Of a DNA stretch of 24,611 nt, positions 1 through 16,959 are shown piece by piece (the stretch's first letter is position 1; each line of letters begins with the position of its first letter). The position numbers and the translations under genes were made by a program. Source of the DNA: Tubiluchus corallicola (Eukaryota; Priapulida; Priapulimorpha; Priapulimorphida; Tubiluchidae). The notes beneath the pieces are model-generated. The model saw only the letters and a program-made list of their open reading frames with translations. It was not told where the DNA came from and did no database searches. The DNA is taken from contig JAQGDQ010001812.1 of the NCBI GenBank assembly GCA_030141605.1, positions 1-24,611 of the forward strand, given 5' to 3'.

Positions 1-147
1 CTCTCAAACAAACCAGAACATTCGATAATCGATTACACTAGCATTGAAACAGGCATCAGATCATCCTCAACGGAACAAATTATTTCAAAACCGAAAGGAG
101 AGAAAATTGTAAACGATAAAAGAGAAAGATTAAAAGATTGGACAAGC

Positions 148-297
148 TCAACTGCGACCCCACCAACTCTTCACTGCCGTCTGCTCATCGCATGTTTCAT
201 AAATGAATTTGTTTCCTGAACCATCAACGTCATCTCCACAGAAGAGAAATGGATGTGCAGATATTTCGTAACAGACATTTGGGCACGTGTAGCTTTG
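148..297 (-). CDS. Candidate cysteine-rich 3' exon of an unidentified gene
   Basis: On the minus strand a 49-codon frame opens exactly after a splice-acceptor-like TTCGTAG (AG at 299-298) and ends at TGA (150-148). With phase 0 the codon before the junction would be TAG, so the reading frame fits an exon boundary. The peptide has four cysteines (TCPNVCY, FLFCGDD, YETCDEQ) and an acidic GDDVDGSGNKF stretch, which looks like a secreted, disulfide-bonded domain. The DxDGSG part recalls a calcium loop but is not a full EF-hand. I do not recognise the family. No upstream exon and no AATAAA downstream were found, so it could be an internal exon, the end of a gene lying at higher coordinates, or a relic. 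The evidence is composition and the splice fit only. Confidence 0.4.
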   Translation of the reverse strand, partial: QSYTCPNVCYEISAHPFLFCGDDVDGSGNKFIYETCDEQTAVKSWWGRS

Positions 298-317
298 CTA
301 CGAAGCACAGGTAATCT

Positions 318-416
318 TAGCAACACGTGAGCATTCTGAACACAGTTAATCTGAACCAAATGAGCAATCGTATTTACGATACAAACACATTCCCTAAAAT
401 ACAATTCGCATGCCAT
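318..416. repeat. Direct duplication, copy 1
   Basis: This stretch of about 95 bp recurs at 794-888 in the same orientation with roughly eight substitutions. Shared blocks include GAGCATTCTGAACACAG and TTCCCTAAAATACAATTCGC. It lies just upstream (minus-strand sense) of the lone exon at 148-297. Read as protein on the minus strand, both copies stay open, but all the coding differences change an amino acid, so selection on a protein is not supported. Confidence 0.75.
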
Positions 417-793
417 AAATGCCTAGGATACGTACATTAAAAATCCAATAATTACGTACGTTGCCTAAATAAACTTTTGCGTAATATGTAATACCTAGGA
501 AAAGCGTAGAACGAATTGTTTTAGACACTTTATCTGGTTTGTTTTGCCACTCCATAACATGCTTGGGCATTCTCAAAATTCAGGATTTCACACTTTACCT
601 ATAATATATATATATATATATATAACATACCAGGGTAGTTATAAAAAAACAAGTCATTTTTTTAAATGCCATGCAACTGACAATTTCTATCCAAATTGTA
701 AATAAATTTAGCATCACAGGACAAAAACATTTTACCCACTTACCCACTGATTTTTACTAAGAAAGCTTGATAAATAAACATGCTATGTTTGCT
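417..793. other. AT-rich spacer with a short (TA)n tract
   Basis: No gene is seen. The only structure is a TA dinucleotide tract of about 20 bp at 604-624. Confidence 0.5.
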
Positions 794-888
794 ACAACAT
801 GTGAGCATTCTGAACACAGGTAATGTGAACCATATGAGCATTCGTATTTACGGTACAAACACATTCCCTAAAATACAATTCGCATATC
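794..888. repeat. Direct duplication, copy 2
   Basis: This is the partner of 318-416. The neighbouring exon (148-297) is not duplicated with it. Confidence 0.75.
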
Positions 889-1260
889 ATCGAACCTGTC
901 ATCGCTGTCATCGAACCTGTAAAAATAAAAAAACACAATATACAATATAATCTGCAACGAATTTCAAGTTGCGGTAGCCCGGATTGTCATCGTTATGATC
1001 ACAACTCGAACCTCGATCATTCTTCAAACCCTGTTCCCGAACAGTCAGACCTGTCCCGAATCCTATTCTCGACGACTTGTCATTCACTACCGACTCTGAA
1101 CTTCAAATCTTTATAGTACTTTTTAAACAACAGTTAGTTTATGTTTTAATTTACAGAGGAACGTGAAGAAATGAATTATTTGTCAGTCGCTTAAAATTCG
1201 TGATGTTTATTGAGACTTTATTAACCATAACTGCATCGCGCTGTATTATAAAATGGCTTG
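889..1260. other. Unassigned region
   Basis: No gene is recognised. On the minus strand there is a pyrimidine-rich acceptor-like TTTATTTTTACAG near 918-930, and a frame of about 60 codons is open above it, but nothing in it resembles a known family. A short ATCGAACCTGTCATCG motif is repeated near 890-920. Confidence 0.4.
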
Positions 1261-1813
1261 CAGTCAACCTCGGATATAAGGGACACCTCGGGACCGGAAA
1301 AAACCGTCCCTTATATCCGAGGTTCCCTTATAGCCGAAGTTGAGTCAGGCTGAGGGTGTATCTAGACGGGCGAGCTCTATATACCTCGTCTAGTAGCCTA
1401 ATGTTCAATGAACCGTTTGTCACAATGTAAGTAATATACCGATTTAATGCAAACACATCAAATCGTCTTGAACTGAACACAAAAATTGATGTTTATTCAA
1501 ACTCATCCCAATTAGAAGCCATTTTACTACTAGTCTAATACAGTCGGGCCCGCGCGGGGTCTCGGCATAGGCTTTTTAGGATGTAAAACGTATTTGCTCA
1601 TAGGGTTCCTTATATGCGAGGTAATTTACCTGGGTCTCTATTACGTGGGACCTAAAGATATCGTCCCTTATAACCGAAAGTCTCTTATATCCGAGTACCT
1701 TATATACGAAGTTTTTTAGAAGGAAAAACGTTACGAAAAGTCGGGACCGGTGTTGATGGTCTCTTATAAACGAGTGTCCCTTATAAGCGAGTACCTTATG
1801 CCGAGGTTGACTG
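1261..1813. mobile_element. MITE with CAGTCAACCTCGG termini (553 bp)
   Basis: The left end CAGTCAACCTCGG(ATA)TAAGG is the reverse complement of the right end CCTTATGCCGAGGTTGACTG, giving terminal inverted repeats of about 20 bp. The interior holds many copies of CCCTTATATCCGAGG in both orientations, so each end can also form sub-hairpins. There is no transposase frame. The CAGT...AACCTCG end style is like pogo/Tigger-type elements, but the flanks are TTG on both sides rather than the expected TA. The class is therefore uncertain, although a non-autonomous DNA transposon is well supported. Confidence 0.8.
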
Positions 1814-2918
1814 TTGTTTAAAGTAGATGCATGAGCACATAGAGTTCATTCGGCCTTTTGTGCATCTGGTGGGATAGGGTCTAATGTTGGAGCAATTTAC
1901 GAGAAATCTTTTGTTTTGTTTTCTGCCTCGCCTGTCTCGCAGTACAATGGAGCAGTAAATGAAACTTCTCCATATCAGAGAATCGCGGATAGCACATAAA
2001 TTTTGCGCCTAGCGGATTGAGGATAGGAAATTGGTCGCGTACATACAATACAATGCGGATTGCGGATTTCAATGCCTAAATTGCGGATTTTACGTAAGGT
2101 AAAATTTTCAGTTGTTTGCATATCTCGATAATTAAGATTTGTGGTTTGGTGTGATGGGTATGATGGGTAAAATATGGTAGAATGTTTTAAATAGATCACG
2201 TGGTTTCAGTGTGAGTTGTCGTTGAGGGTTCACAACGAAATTCCTTTGCCTTCGAAGCTGGCTAGTAATTTTTTTATTGATTAGAGATTATACTCCTAGC
2301 TTCATGCAAAAAAGTTTTTGAACAATAGGGCATATATATATAGCAAGTCTAGTTTTTAATATTATATTTTTGCGGATCGCGGATGTTCATCTTTACCTAA
2401 AGTTCGCGATTTTTGTGGATGCGGATATGTACAGCTGCGGACTTTGCATTGCGAATAAACAGGAAAGTGATAACCGCGCATCTCTGCTCCAGATGAAGCT
2501 GTCCTACTGGCCACTATTAGTAACACTTGCATCGCAGCCGTGCTTAATTTCCGGCCAAGTATTACGGCCACTCAGCTTTCATTTTAACAGGACCACATCA
2601 TAATTTTAGCAACTATCCAGAAACCATTTCTGTCGGTTACTCCTGAATTTGAATGTCACTAAGATTTTTTTAAAAGATTATGGTGTCGATTGGCACTCTA
2701 TAACTTGCTACAGAGAGTAAGTTAATGTAAAATAACACGAGGTAAGCGTGGTTTATGTTCAAGAAAGCAAGCTCTGCTTAGCTGCAGACACTGTCAGCTG
2801 ATATTGGCAAGGGAAGTATTGGCAAAGAACACGTTATTACTACTTCTGAAACTTTTTAAATGTACATCAAATGCTTAACACGTTACCTTTCTTACTCTCT
2901 TTTTGTTCTCTTTGATAG
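1814..2918. other. Unassigned region with GCGGAT-rich repeated motifs
   Basis: No gene is recognised. A motif of about 40 bp (GCGGATTGCGGATTTCAA followed by CTAAATTGCGGATTTT) at 2053-2090 recurs in diverged form at 2371-2416. Both lie in a GCGGAT-rich setting (1984-2090 and 2371-2445) and may be the remains of one element. Short overlapping open frames on both strands (2362-2603) look like chance. Confidence 0.35.
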
Positions 2919-3025
2919 TCGTCCGCTTCTGGCTATGAGATCTCATGTGACGGATTTTTTCATGACGCATTTCTTCGTGTCACAGCTGGGTACCATTACA
3001 GCTGAGCTCCTTCTACGAAACATGG
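2919..3025 (+). other. Weak exon-like segment
   Basis: A pyrimidine-rich tract ending in TTTGATAG (2911-2918) precedes an open frame that runs to a donor-like GGGTCAGT at 3024-3031. The frame reads PLLAMRSHVTDFFMTHF and onward, which matches no family I know. No partner exons were found, so this may be chance. Confidence 0.15.
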
Positions 3026-3402
3026 GTCAGTATTACTCCTCTGACTTCTAGATCAGCCAGTCGCTTGTCTTGACCAGATCTTTTCATCTCTTTTATTTAT
3101 AAGAAATTATAAAACTCTAACGACGCACGACTTTGCTTTGCGTTTGCTTCTATTTGGCGCGTCTAGTTGCTATGTAACCTTTTCGGTTTTGTCGTTTCTT
3201 TGTTATGACGCAGTATCCAGGTGCGCATCATAATAAACGTCACCGCAGTCATTTTTCAAATTTGTAACTTTTGTTTTGATAATTTACCTGCATACACCGA
3301 GCGCTGGGGCCTCGTTTTTTGGTACAAATGGTTTTCAGAGCTTTTAAGGTGTAAAATACTGTTAGGCAAATTAGCAAGTATTACACCTAGACCTAGATTT
3401 TT
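3026..3402. other. Unassigned region
   Basis: Nothing recognisable is seen. An open frame of 78 codons at 3221-3457 has no protein-like features. Confidence 0.4.
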
Positions 3403-3980
3403 AAATCCGATAAAAATATACATTTTAACACGACTAACACTGCAAGTGCGTTTCTGATAATTAAATAATAGATTAAAAACTTAATTAACGGCGGGCGAAT
3501 CCAACTAGTGATGACATCACAAACTAACATAATTTTCAACAGCAAAAATATTCCACGAGCGTGTTGCACGTGTTTGTGAAAGCGAAAATTGGAATACAGT
3601 GCAACTGTAAGATATTCAGTGTGTTGTACTAAAAGTAGGCATGTTTTAAGATAAAAATTCAAATTTCAAATTTACCGCTGTGCTCACGGATGAGCTGTCG
3701 AACGTGCGTAGTTCGTCACAAACTAACACATCTGATCTGAGACGTACAGAACCTGTTTTTGTGCAATGCGTTTCAGAAATGCAGGCTTAATACTCATCTA
3801 ACTAGGGAATGGTGAAATGCATAAAACAGCGAAGAACTAGTGGCGCAAACGTGAAATTGTGTTTGTATGGTAATAATTCTTTCACGAAAGTCATTTTTGA
3901 AAAACAATAGTGTTTTCCTTTCAATGTTTTAAAGAGTAGTTTGTTTTGACCTACAGTTTAAGATTAGGCCCGGTTTTACT
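3403..3980 (+). repeat. Dispersed repeat, copy A (about 580 bp)
   Basis: This segment aligns with the reverse complement of 19868-20416. It begins near AAATCCGATAAAAATATAC and ends near TAAGATTAGGCCCGGTTTT. Strongly shared blocks are TTAATTAACGGCGGGCGA, GATGACATCACAAACTAAC and TATTCCACGAGCGTGTT. It has no open frame across it and no clear terminal inverted repeats, so it is probably a non-autonomous mobile element of unknown class. Confidence 0.8.
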
Positions 3981-4869
3981 TAAAGAACAAGAATAATTGG
4001 ATCTGCAAATTTTACTGTACATTATATATGCCACCAAACTGATGAGCGAATTTATAGTAGAATATTTAGAAGATGACATGATTTATTGAAGTTGTAACCG
4101 CTGGCTTTTTAACTGATGCTTTACGTTAATTTCTGTACATATTTTTGATAATTTGTTTGTAATTTTCGTAACTTTTTTAATAATGCATGATATGTAGCAT
4201 TTCTCAGTTTTTAGTGTACATTTTAACTTATTGTGGTATTTTTATGTGCTGGACTAAAATTTTAGAAAGTCCTCTGTGGTGTTACAAAAACCGTGAGCTA
4301 AATCAGTGTTTGGGTTTCCTGGTCTCAGCGGACGGTACTGCCATCAATCGATAAAATGAGCATGTAAACAACAGCCCTAAAGGTTGATGTAGAAGCTTAA
4401 ACTTTGATTAAACCTTTATCAGTCATTATGTATCAATTTATCACAGCGACAAATTCAATCATAAATTATTAGTTATAACTAATCCATATCCAAATTTATT
4501 TTGTGTAGTTTTAATGTTAAGATATCCTGGTCTTTTTAACTAAATTAAAACAACAAAGCTTTCAAAGGGTGACTTTCGGCGCAACGTGTGCCAATAGTTA
4601 CCGAATTTTTGAAACCAACTTGACCAGAGATGAATACAATCATGAAGTCTGAAAACTATTATTCAGTGTCCATAGTTCTGTTATGTCCAGTTGACCGCTT
4701 CAGTTTGTCGTAAGGCATATAACTATCCTGTATTATAAAGCGCATCTGATCTTCTGCCTTTTACATTAGTCTTCATCGTCATCGCTGGAGCCACCAACAT
4801 TACAATGGCGCTGAGATATATTTACGGAAAAACTCATTCATCATTAGACGCAATCATCCTGTTTAGTTT
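3981..4869. other. AT-rich region, no gene seen
   Basis: No protein-like frame, tRNA or repeat was recognised in this AT-rich stretch. Confidence 0.4.
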
Positions 4870-4998
4870 TAATACGTAATCTAAGTCTTAGAATAAACAA
4901 AGTATCAACGAGTAATACGTAATCTAAGTCTTAGAATAAACAAAGTATCAACGAGTAATACGTAATCTAAGTCTTAGAATAATCAAAGTGTCAACGAG
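4870..4998. repeat. 43-bp tandem repeat, three units
   Basis: The units are 4870-4912, 4913-4955 and 4956-4998. Each starts TAATACGTAATCTAAGTC and ends TCAACGAG. Units 1 and 2 are identical and unit 3 differs at two positions (AATC for AAAC, GTGTC for GTATC), so the array is young. Confidence 0.95.
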
Positions 4999-5995
4999 TG
5001 ATACGACTGATCTAAAACGTCTTGTTTCAAATCATAAATTATTTTTTGTTTTAAAAATTCTTTCGTCAGTATCGTTCAAATAGTCAAAGTGCTTACATCG
5101 TCTAAGTTCAATGAATTATTATTAAAAAAATTATTTTGCATATTAACAATTGGGATAATGTTAGTGATAGTGTTTTTTTAAATTATTTAGTGGCAGAATT
5201 ACCTGTCGAAAAGTTGTGATTCTAGAAATAATTGCATTGTGATGAACTGATACATCACTTCTCGACACTGTTATTTATTCTAAAACTTGTTTCCAGACAA
5301 TAGTTCTACTTTTTGACAATAAGGTAATCTTTATTTAAAAAATAATATTTACAAAGAAACTGCATAAAATATGGAAGCAGGGTAAAACGTATATACAGTG
5401 GAGAATAAAAGTTTTCAACTTGACAACTATGAACTAGGCTTATTTGCAACAAATGGTTACTTATTGTAGTAACTAGTAACTACTTTGCCAACAGTTTAGT
5501 GCTTCCTGGCCGCCACTCTCTGAAATTGGCGCTGAGGTAGCTGAATCAAAGTGAATTAGACATTGCCCGTTAAAGTGATTGATGATGGCGAAAACGAATT
5601 CTTAAAATAAAAATGATAGACAGCACCAACTTAAGCAAGTACTTGGCTTTTATTCAGACACCACATGTGCAACGTTTCGACATACCCTATTTTGTATAAA
5701 TTTGTATGTGTTTGGGGAGGGGTTATAATGATTTGTATAGTATTGTTCGTCTTGTAAGTAATGTATGTTACGTATTACATGCATATGAGCTTAGTTCAAT
5801 CAAAATCATATCGTTTTTGCACAGCCAACAGTTCATTGACACAAAAAACAACATTCTCCTCTTTCTATGTCATGTGCTGATTTGTTTGTATTGGCACCTT
5901 CATTTCTCTTGTAAATTGGTTTCCTTTTGAACTGGTCATGTGACCACTCACTTAGATGTAAACTTACCTGTAGACTAAGCGAGTCATTCGGGTAT
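4999..5995. other. AT-rich region, no gene seen
   Basis: No gene is recognised. The 74-codon frame at 5706-5930 is not protein-like. Confidence 0.4.
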
Positions 5996-6012
5996 TCACA
6001 CACACGCACGCA

Positions 6013-6062
<50 letters not shown>
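5996..6062. repeat. (CACG)n-(CA)n compound microsatellite
   Basis: About seven CGCA repeats pass into about fourteen CA repeats. It lies just beyond the probable polyadenylation site of the minus-strand gene. Confidence 0.95.
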
Positions 6063-6066
<4 letters not shown>

Positions 6067-6096
6067 ACACTTATAGAAGATCACCATGTAAGTTGA

Positions 6097-6102
6097 TTTA
6101 TT
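6097..6102 (-). promoter_or_regulatory. Candidate polyadenylation signal (AATAAA)
   Basis: TTTATT on the plus strand reads AATAAA on the minus strand, about 210 bases downstream of the stop codon of the DUF1647-type gene. This is a plausible 3' UTR length. No better hexamer was noticed in between. Confidence 0.4.
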
Positions 6103-6309
6103 AATTTCTTAAATCTTGAAACGTTGTTCATTATAGAGATTAGATTTTATAATTTACATAAAGAGTTGTAAACGTTAATTAAAGCAATTTCGTTTAAATA
6201 TCTCAGTGAGAACTGAGCAATTATATAAAATTATCTGATTTTGTTTCCAGATTAAACGATACAAGCTACACAATTTTGTTGGAGATCCTTTATAAGAATG
6301 CAGCACTTG

Positions 6310-12209
<5,900 letters not shown>

Positions 12210-13666
12210 ATTATTCTAAAAAATCTTCTTGGAGTAATGTCAACGTTTACTACAAACCAGCAGCAGTGATACAGTCAAACGCATCAAAACACACTACTAA
12301 AATAAAAATGTATGATCCAGTTCTAAACGTTTTGCACTGCTGCCCACAAGAGCGTAACTGGTACAGTTCGTTCACCTAGAATACCTATGCATACTTGCGA
12401 TAGACCTTGATTTTATATGGTTCATTAATTGATAAGTACAAGTGAACTGGAAGATCCGCTTATAGGCTGAGGTCTGTGTATCCAATTTAGATTTACTTAT
12501 AGGCTTATAACAAAATTTTCTTGAATTTCACTGATAACTCACACACGCAGAAAATAACTGTAACACATTACACGAAAGGTAACAGGATCATTCATATGTG
12601 GGCTGGCAAATCCACTCAATTGATAAACTGTATGTTTACTTTTCATTATCATAGTACAATTATATGGACCTGTTGATAGACATTATGTTTCGCGTTGTGC
12701 AATCAACATCTTTTATCTTTTTAAGTCTGTATGGTGTTTTTTCCTTTGTGTGTTGTAGTTTTTAACGATCTGTCGTGTGTAAATATGTTTTGTGTCTGGG
12801 GTCGTATGTATATATGTAAATATTTGTAGTAGATTCTATTGCAATTTTCATAGTATAGCTGAGTTTCTATTTTTTTTATAATGCTATGTATTTTTTAACT
12901 GTGCGAAATAATTTTAAGTTAAAAAATAAAAAGGTGGGGTCATGCACTCTTCCCACGCAGGGGCTTTGTATGACCCACGTGCCTCAGAACGTAAAGCTCA
13001 CTGACTGAGCCAGGCTTTATTGTTCTTAATTTACACTGGATATGCTGATACAGTTTTTGACTTACAATTTTTGCTACATGGCTAGGTAAGGTCAACGTCT
13101 GATAAAAAACAGCTGAATATAATCCATTAGTTATTAGAAAAAAAAGCGAGATGCCTAGTTTCGGTAACCCTTTACAACAGGACATTCTCGTAAAAAGAAA
13201 ACTGGCATATTTAAATTTGAAAAATTTTAACTTCATGTATTTGAGTGAACTTAATTTATTGAATAAAATTGCCCTGAATCTTGACAAGTTGTTAAATTAT
13301 TTTCCGATTATTCTAAATATTGCCATAACTCATTCATTTATTACCTAGCAGGCGTACAATGATATAACTGTCGATTAAATAATTAACTGAACCAGTGTGT
13401 TTGTATAAAATGTTAGCGAACTCATCAGGTTTTGAAAGGGAGAAGTCTTTCTGTTAACCGTCTAGCGTTTCACTAGACTCGGTGAGACTTTTCAATTAAT
13501 TGCCAATTAGCAGATTTATCCGCGCAGAATGCTACTGCAATTATTCCGGACTTACTTGAGTCGCAATGCTTACTACATTTGGTTTTTTCACAGGTATCAC
13601 CTTACTTGACCATGGCCAGCAGCACTGCTCTAAGCTCATTAAATTAAAAGAGCGAGAAGACTAGAT
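12210..13666. other. Upstream region of the DUF1647-type gene
   Basis: The promoter and 5' UTR of the minus-strand gene should lie here, but no TATA box or initiator could be assigned with confidence. The AT-rich block 12660-12930, ending in AAAAAATAAAAAGG, resembles a retroposon 3' end but has no matching body. A 115-codon minus-strand frame (12940-13287) overlaps a 65-codon plus-strand frame, and neither looks like a known protein. Confidence 0.4.
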
Positions 13667-13790
13667 GAGAAAGAGAGAGAGAGAGAGAGAGTGAGAGAGA
13701 GAGAGAGAGAGAGAGAAGGAGAAAGAGAGAGAGAGAGAGAGAAGGAAAAATAGAGAGAGAGAGAAAAAAAGAAAGAGAGAGAGATTTGAT
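13667..13790. repeat. Imperfect (GA)n microsatellite
   Basis: The polypurine tract is interrupted by GTGA, AAGGAGAAA and AAAAATA. It is older and more worn than the other GA tracts in the window. Confidence 0.95.
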
Positions 13791-13811
13791 TACCTTGATT
13801 TGATTCAATTC

Positions 13812-13906
<95 letters not shown>
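13812..13906. repeat. (ATT)n microsatellite, probable LINE tail
   Basis: On the minus strand this is a pure (AAT)n array that directly follows the 3' end of the LINE fragment. An AATAAA (13915-13910) lies just before it. That is the usual layout of a LINE 3' tail that later expanded. Confidence 0.9.
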
Positions 13907-15009
13907 GAGTTTATTTCGTATAAAAATATACAGTTTACAAAGATAAAGATGTTAGTAAAATAAGTAATGCGATATTAGTAAAGTAACATATCTACAGACA
14001 TTCAACTTTATAATAACCACACATTGTAGTTCCCTTGTAATTATATTACACTATACAGTGTTGTAAGGAGCTATAATAGATATCTTAAAACATAATCTTT
14101 AAATGAGTTCTTAACCTTTAATTTTACATTTTCGTTTAGATCTACAGTACAACCACATTTATATCTTAAATTTACGTGACTGTTATTTACATAGTAGCAC
14201 GGCTTTGGAATTCTCAATGTGCAAGAGTTTACAATTTTTCTCACAAAGTTTAATTTTCGACTATCTATTAAATAATTCGCAGGCATTGTGCCGCAAAAAT
14301 ACATTAAATCATTTTGTCTAAAATCGAATATTGTTCTATAAGCAGTGTTCCATTTTACCCTAATGGCGTTAACTTCATTGTTCGATATACCCCCAATTTC
14401 GCATCCGTATAACAAAATGGGAAGACAATATGTATTGATCAGAGTTTTAGCTACTATGTCATTACGATTATGGCCCATATTTGAGAGAATATTATTCACG
14501 GAACCAATGAATTTCCTTTTTTACCTTGAAACGTCAATGGAAGAACTATCACTTGTCAAAATATCGCAACCCAAATACTTTACTTTCTGTTTCCAGATCA
14601 GTTGTTTACCGCAAAAGCAGATTACACCCTCTCCAGTAAAGCTTTTACCAAAATAAAGAAGCCATGTTTTGTTAGGATTAAATGAGATACACCATTCTAT
14701 ACCATATTTTTCACAGATTTTAAGCATTTCACGTAAGTGTCTACATGACCCTGACAACAAGGCAATGTCATCAGCATACATGACAGTGCCTATAAAATTA
14801 TCTGCCACATAACAACCGTAACCAGCTGAACGCAATTGACGTATAAGGTCGTCTGTACATACAGCATTTAAAATCGGTGATAAAACACCTCCTTGTCTGA
14901 CACCTGTTTTTATACAAAATTGGGTACTATACTGATCTTACCATTTGACACAGCCCGTAAGTTTACTATACCAATTCATTAACACGTTAACAAATATCTT
15001 GGGAAACAC
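13907..15009 (-). mobile_element. 5'-truncated LINE (CR1/L2/Jockey-like) with reverse transcriptase remnant
   Basis: One minus-strand frame runs from 15009 to the stop at 14073-14071. It carries reverse transcriptase blocks: VFPKIFVNVLMNWYSKL, TGVRQGGVLSPILNA, then the catalytic MYADDIALLSG, then KVKYLG. A C-terminal region follows with YCLPILLYGCEI and WNTAYRTIF. It is dead: TAA interrupts the frame at 14940-14938 (after GCVKW) and again at 14523-14521 (after IDVSR), with clear homology continuing in the same frame past both. The 5' part (endonuclease and N-terminal reverse transcriptase) is missing. The 3' UTR 14070-13907 leads into the AAT tail. Confidence 0.85.
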
Positions 15010-15080
15010 TGTTCAAACACTGTTCATATAAAACTTTACAACACACAACACATATCACACAAATAAAATATAAAATGCAC

Positions 15081-15565
15081 TTAAATTGGTAAATAAATTA
15101 CAAATTGCCTACGTAGAGGAATTTTCTGCATGTCACTAATATCAAACGTAAAAGATATATAACTATATACACATTTCCTATAAATTACGTCAAAATACAA
15201 CATGTTATGGTTTATAGCAATGGTTCTTGCACTAGAATCATAAGGATAGCCAAAAAACTTTTTTTGCGAATGGAAATATCATAAGCTATTTTGAGCTTGT
15301 TGAGAGTATAATTGTAATATTGTCGCAAAGTGGCCATGCCATAAAAACTGTTACAGTATACATCAAATGATTTTGCTTTAACGCCAGTTGTGTAAAAATG
15401 AAACTTTCTCCGCAACTTCCTAGCTCTGGCATAATGAAGACCTGTTTGCCTTATTATTTCAAGGTCGTCTCTATTATCATAGCTAATCACATAGATCACA
15501 TAGCCTAGATATTTTTCTTGTTTACTGGGGTTTATCACCTTGCCCTCCAATCTGACACGGCCGAA
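15081..15565 (-). mobile_element. Second LINE fragment: C-terminal part of a CR1/L2-like reverse transcriptase
   Basis: The minus-strand frame from about 15565 reads RVRLEGKVINP, KYLGYVI, ARARKLRRKF, YCNSFYGM and LNKLKIAYD, the region that follows the YADD domain in CR1/L2-like elements. One extra base in an A run near 15263-15257 shifts the frame. Past it the family sequence continues as KFFGYPYDSSARTIAINH and ends with TAA at 15083-15081. It differs in sequence from the LINE at 13907-15009 and lies 70 bp upstream of it on the same strand, so these are two insertions. Confidence 0.75.
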
Positions 15566-15757
<192 letters not shown>

Positions 15758-16959
15758 AGCCAACTATAAGAACCAGCATTTTCTGTTCAAGGTGAAACAA
15801 ATACGTTAATAAGATCTTGAATATGAGACATTAAGTGTAATATGTCACGTCACGGTTTGCGTGACACACGACACTGTTAATTAGCGGTTACTTTATAAAG
15901 TTTTATCAACAGCATAATGAAGACATGCGTCGATATCAAAATCAGACAATCTGCTGCGGGCATGCGCACAACGCTTAACGGCAGTTATACGCACAAGAAT
16001 AAAATCCTGGTATTGCAAAACACGAAATCTACGATGACCAGAATGATCACCAAAAGGACTTCTTGTTACAGCCAAGATGTAAGTATTTATTTCAGATAGG
16101 TTGCATTATTTTAAAGAAAACGCCAAGCTTTCTGGAAAGTTAGGCTTATTTCAATGTTAGAAGGATTTAGTAATAAAAGTGTGATAAGCACATCGTGCAA
16201 CTAGTAAAATCAGTTCAAGTCGCGATCATTTCACGTTTGGGCTCTTCCATTTTGAACGTCCATTCTTCCACCAATGACGTTGTTCATCGGCTGGAGAAAA
16301 GCAGCGCACTATCAATTTCTGTCAAAAGTATAACAAGTTTACACCAAATTAGATGGCTCATTTTGTAATATTCTTCCGTAAACATTAGGAAAGGTACAGA
16401 AGTTTTAATTAGTTTAAGCAGCGTCTACTTAGAAAGCTACTATGATACGTTTACGAAAGGTCACAAAAGTCCATCAGGTCATAATTTTCAAGTGAATGGT
16501 GGCTACCACCACACCTGAAAATGTCTATACAGCAGTAGCATGAATTAACTTTATGGTTTATATAAGCAGTTTTTCTTCAAATTTCTTTGTTATATTTTTC
16601 TAGGTTTAAGTGATAAGAGTAAAATAAACGCATCATGCTAAGTGACTTGTCCTTTCCTTTAACTCACTGCGTTTTAAAAACGAAAGACTGAAAAGAAGTT
16701 GGTGACTCGAGTTTATTGAGTAAGCCAATAAAAATGAGTAATAGTGATGAATGCTTATGTATTTTTTGCGATTTAATTTCTTTTCTTTCCTTAAATTTCT
16801 CATGAAAAAACATTTTTGCGTATTTACTCTTTAAAAAATTCTATTTTGCAGATACATTATCCAATAAAAAATAGCACAGTTACTTATCATGTTATTAGTA
16901 ACCTTGTTTTACATTTCAATTTTGTCGCTAATAGTTCTCAAACAAAGTGTGTAGACACT
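15758..16959. other. Region upstream of the receptor gene, one exon-like segment
   Basis: A plus-strand open frame from ATG 15917 ends at a perfect donor CAAGAT|GTAAGT (GT at 16079-16080). It could be an upstream non-coding exon of the receptor gene, whose first coding exon has its own acceptor at 18463. Its peptide resembles nothing known, and an equally long frame lies on the opposite strand (15893-16075). No other gene was seen to 16959. Confidence 0.25.

Noticed and set aside
12940-13348. Overlapping frames of 115 (minus) and 65 (plus) codons
   Set aside because: Composition is AT-driven (Lys, Phe, Leu rich), there is no splice support and no recognisable motif.
15893-16099. Two overlapping 60-codon frames on opposite strands
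   Set aside because: Neither resembles a known protein. Only the GTAAGT donor at 16079 is worth keeping, as a possible untranslated exon.
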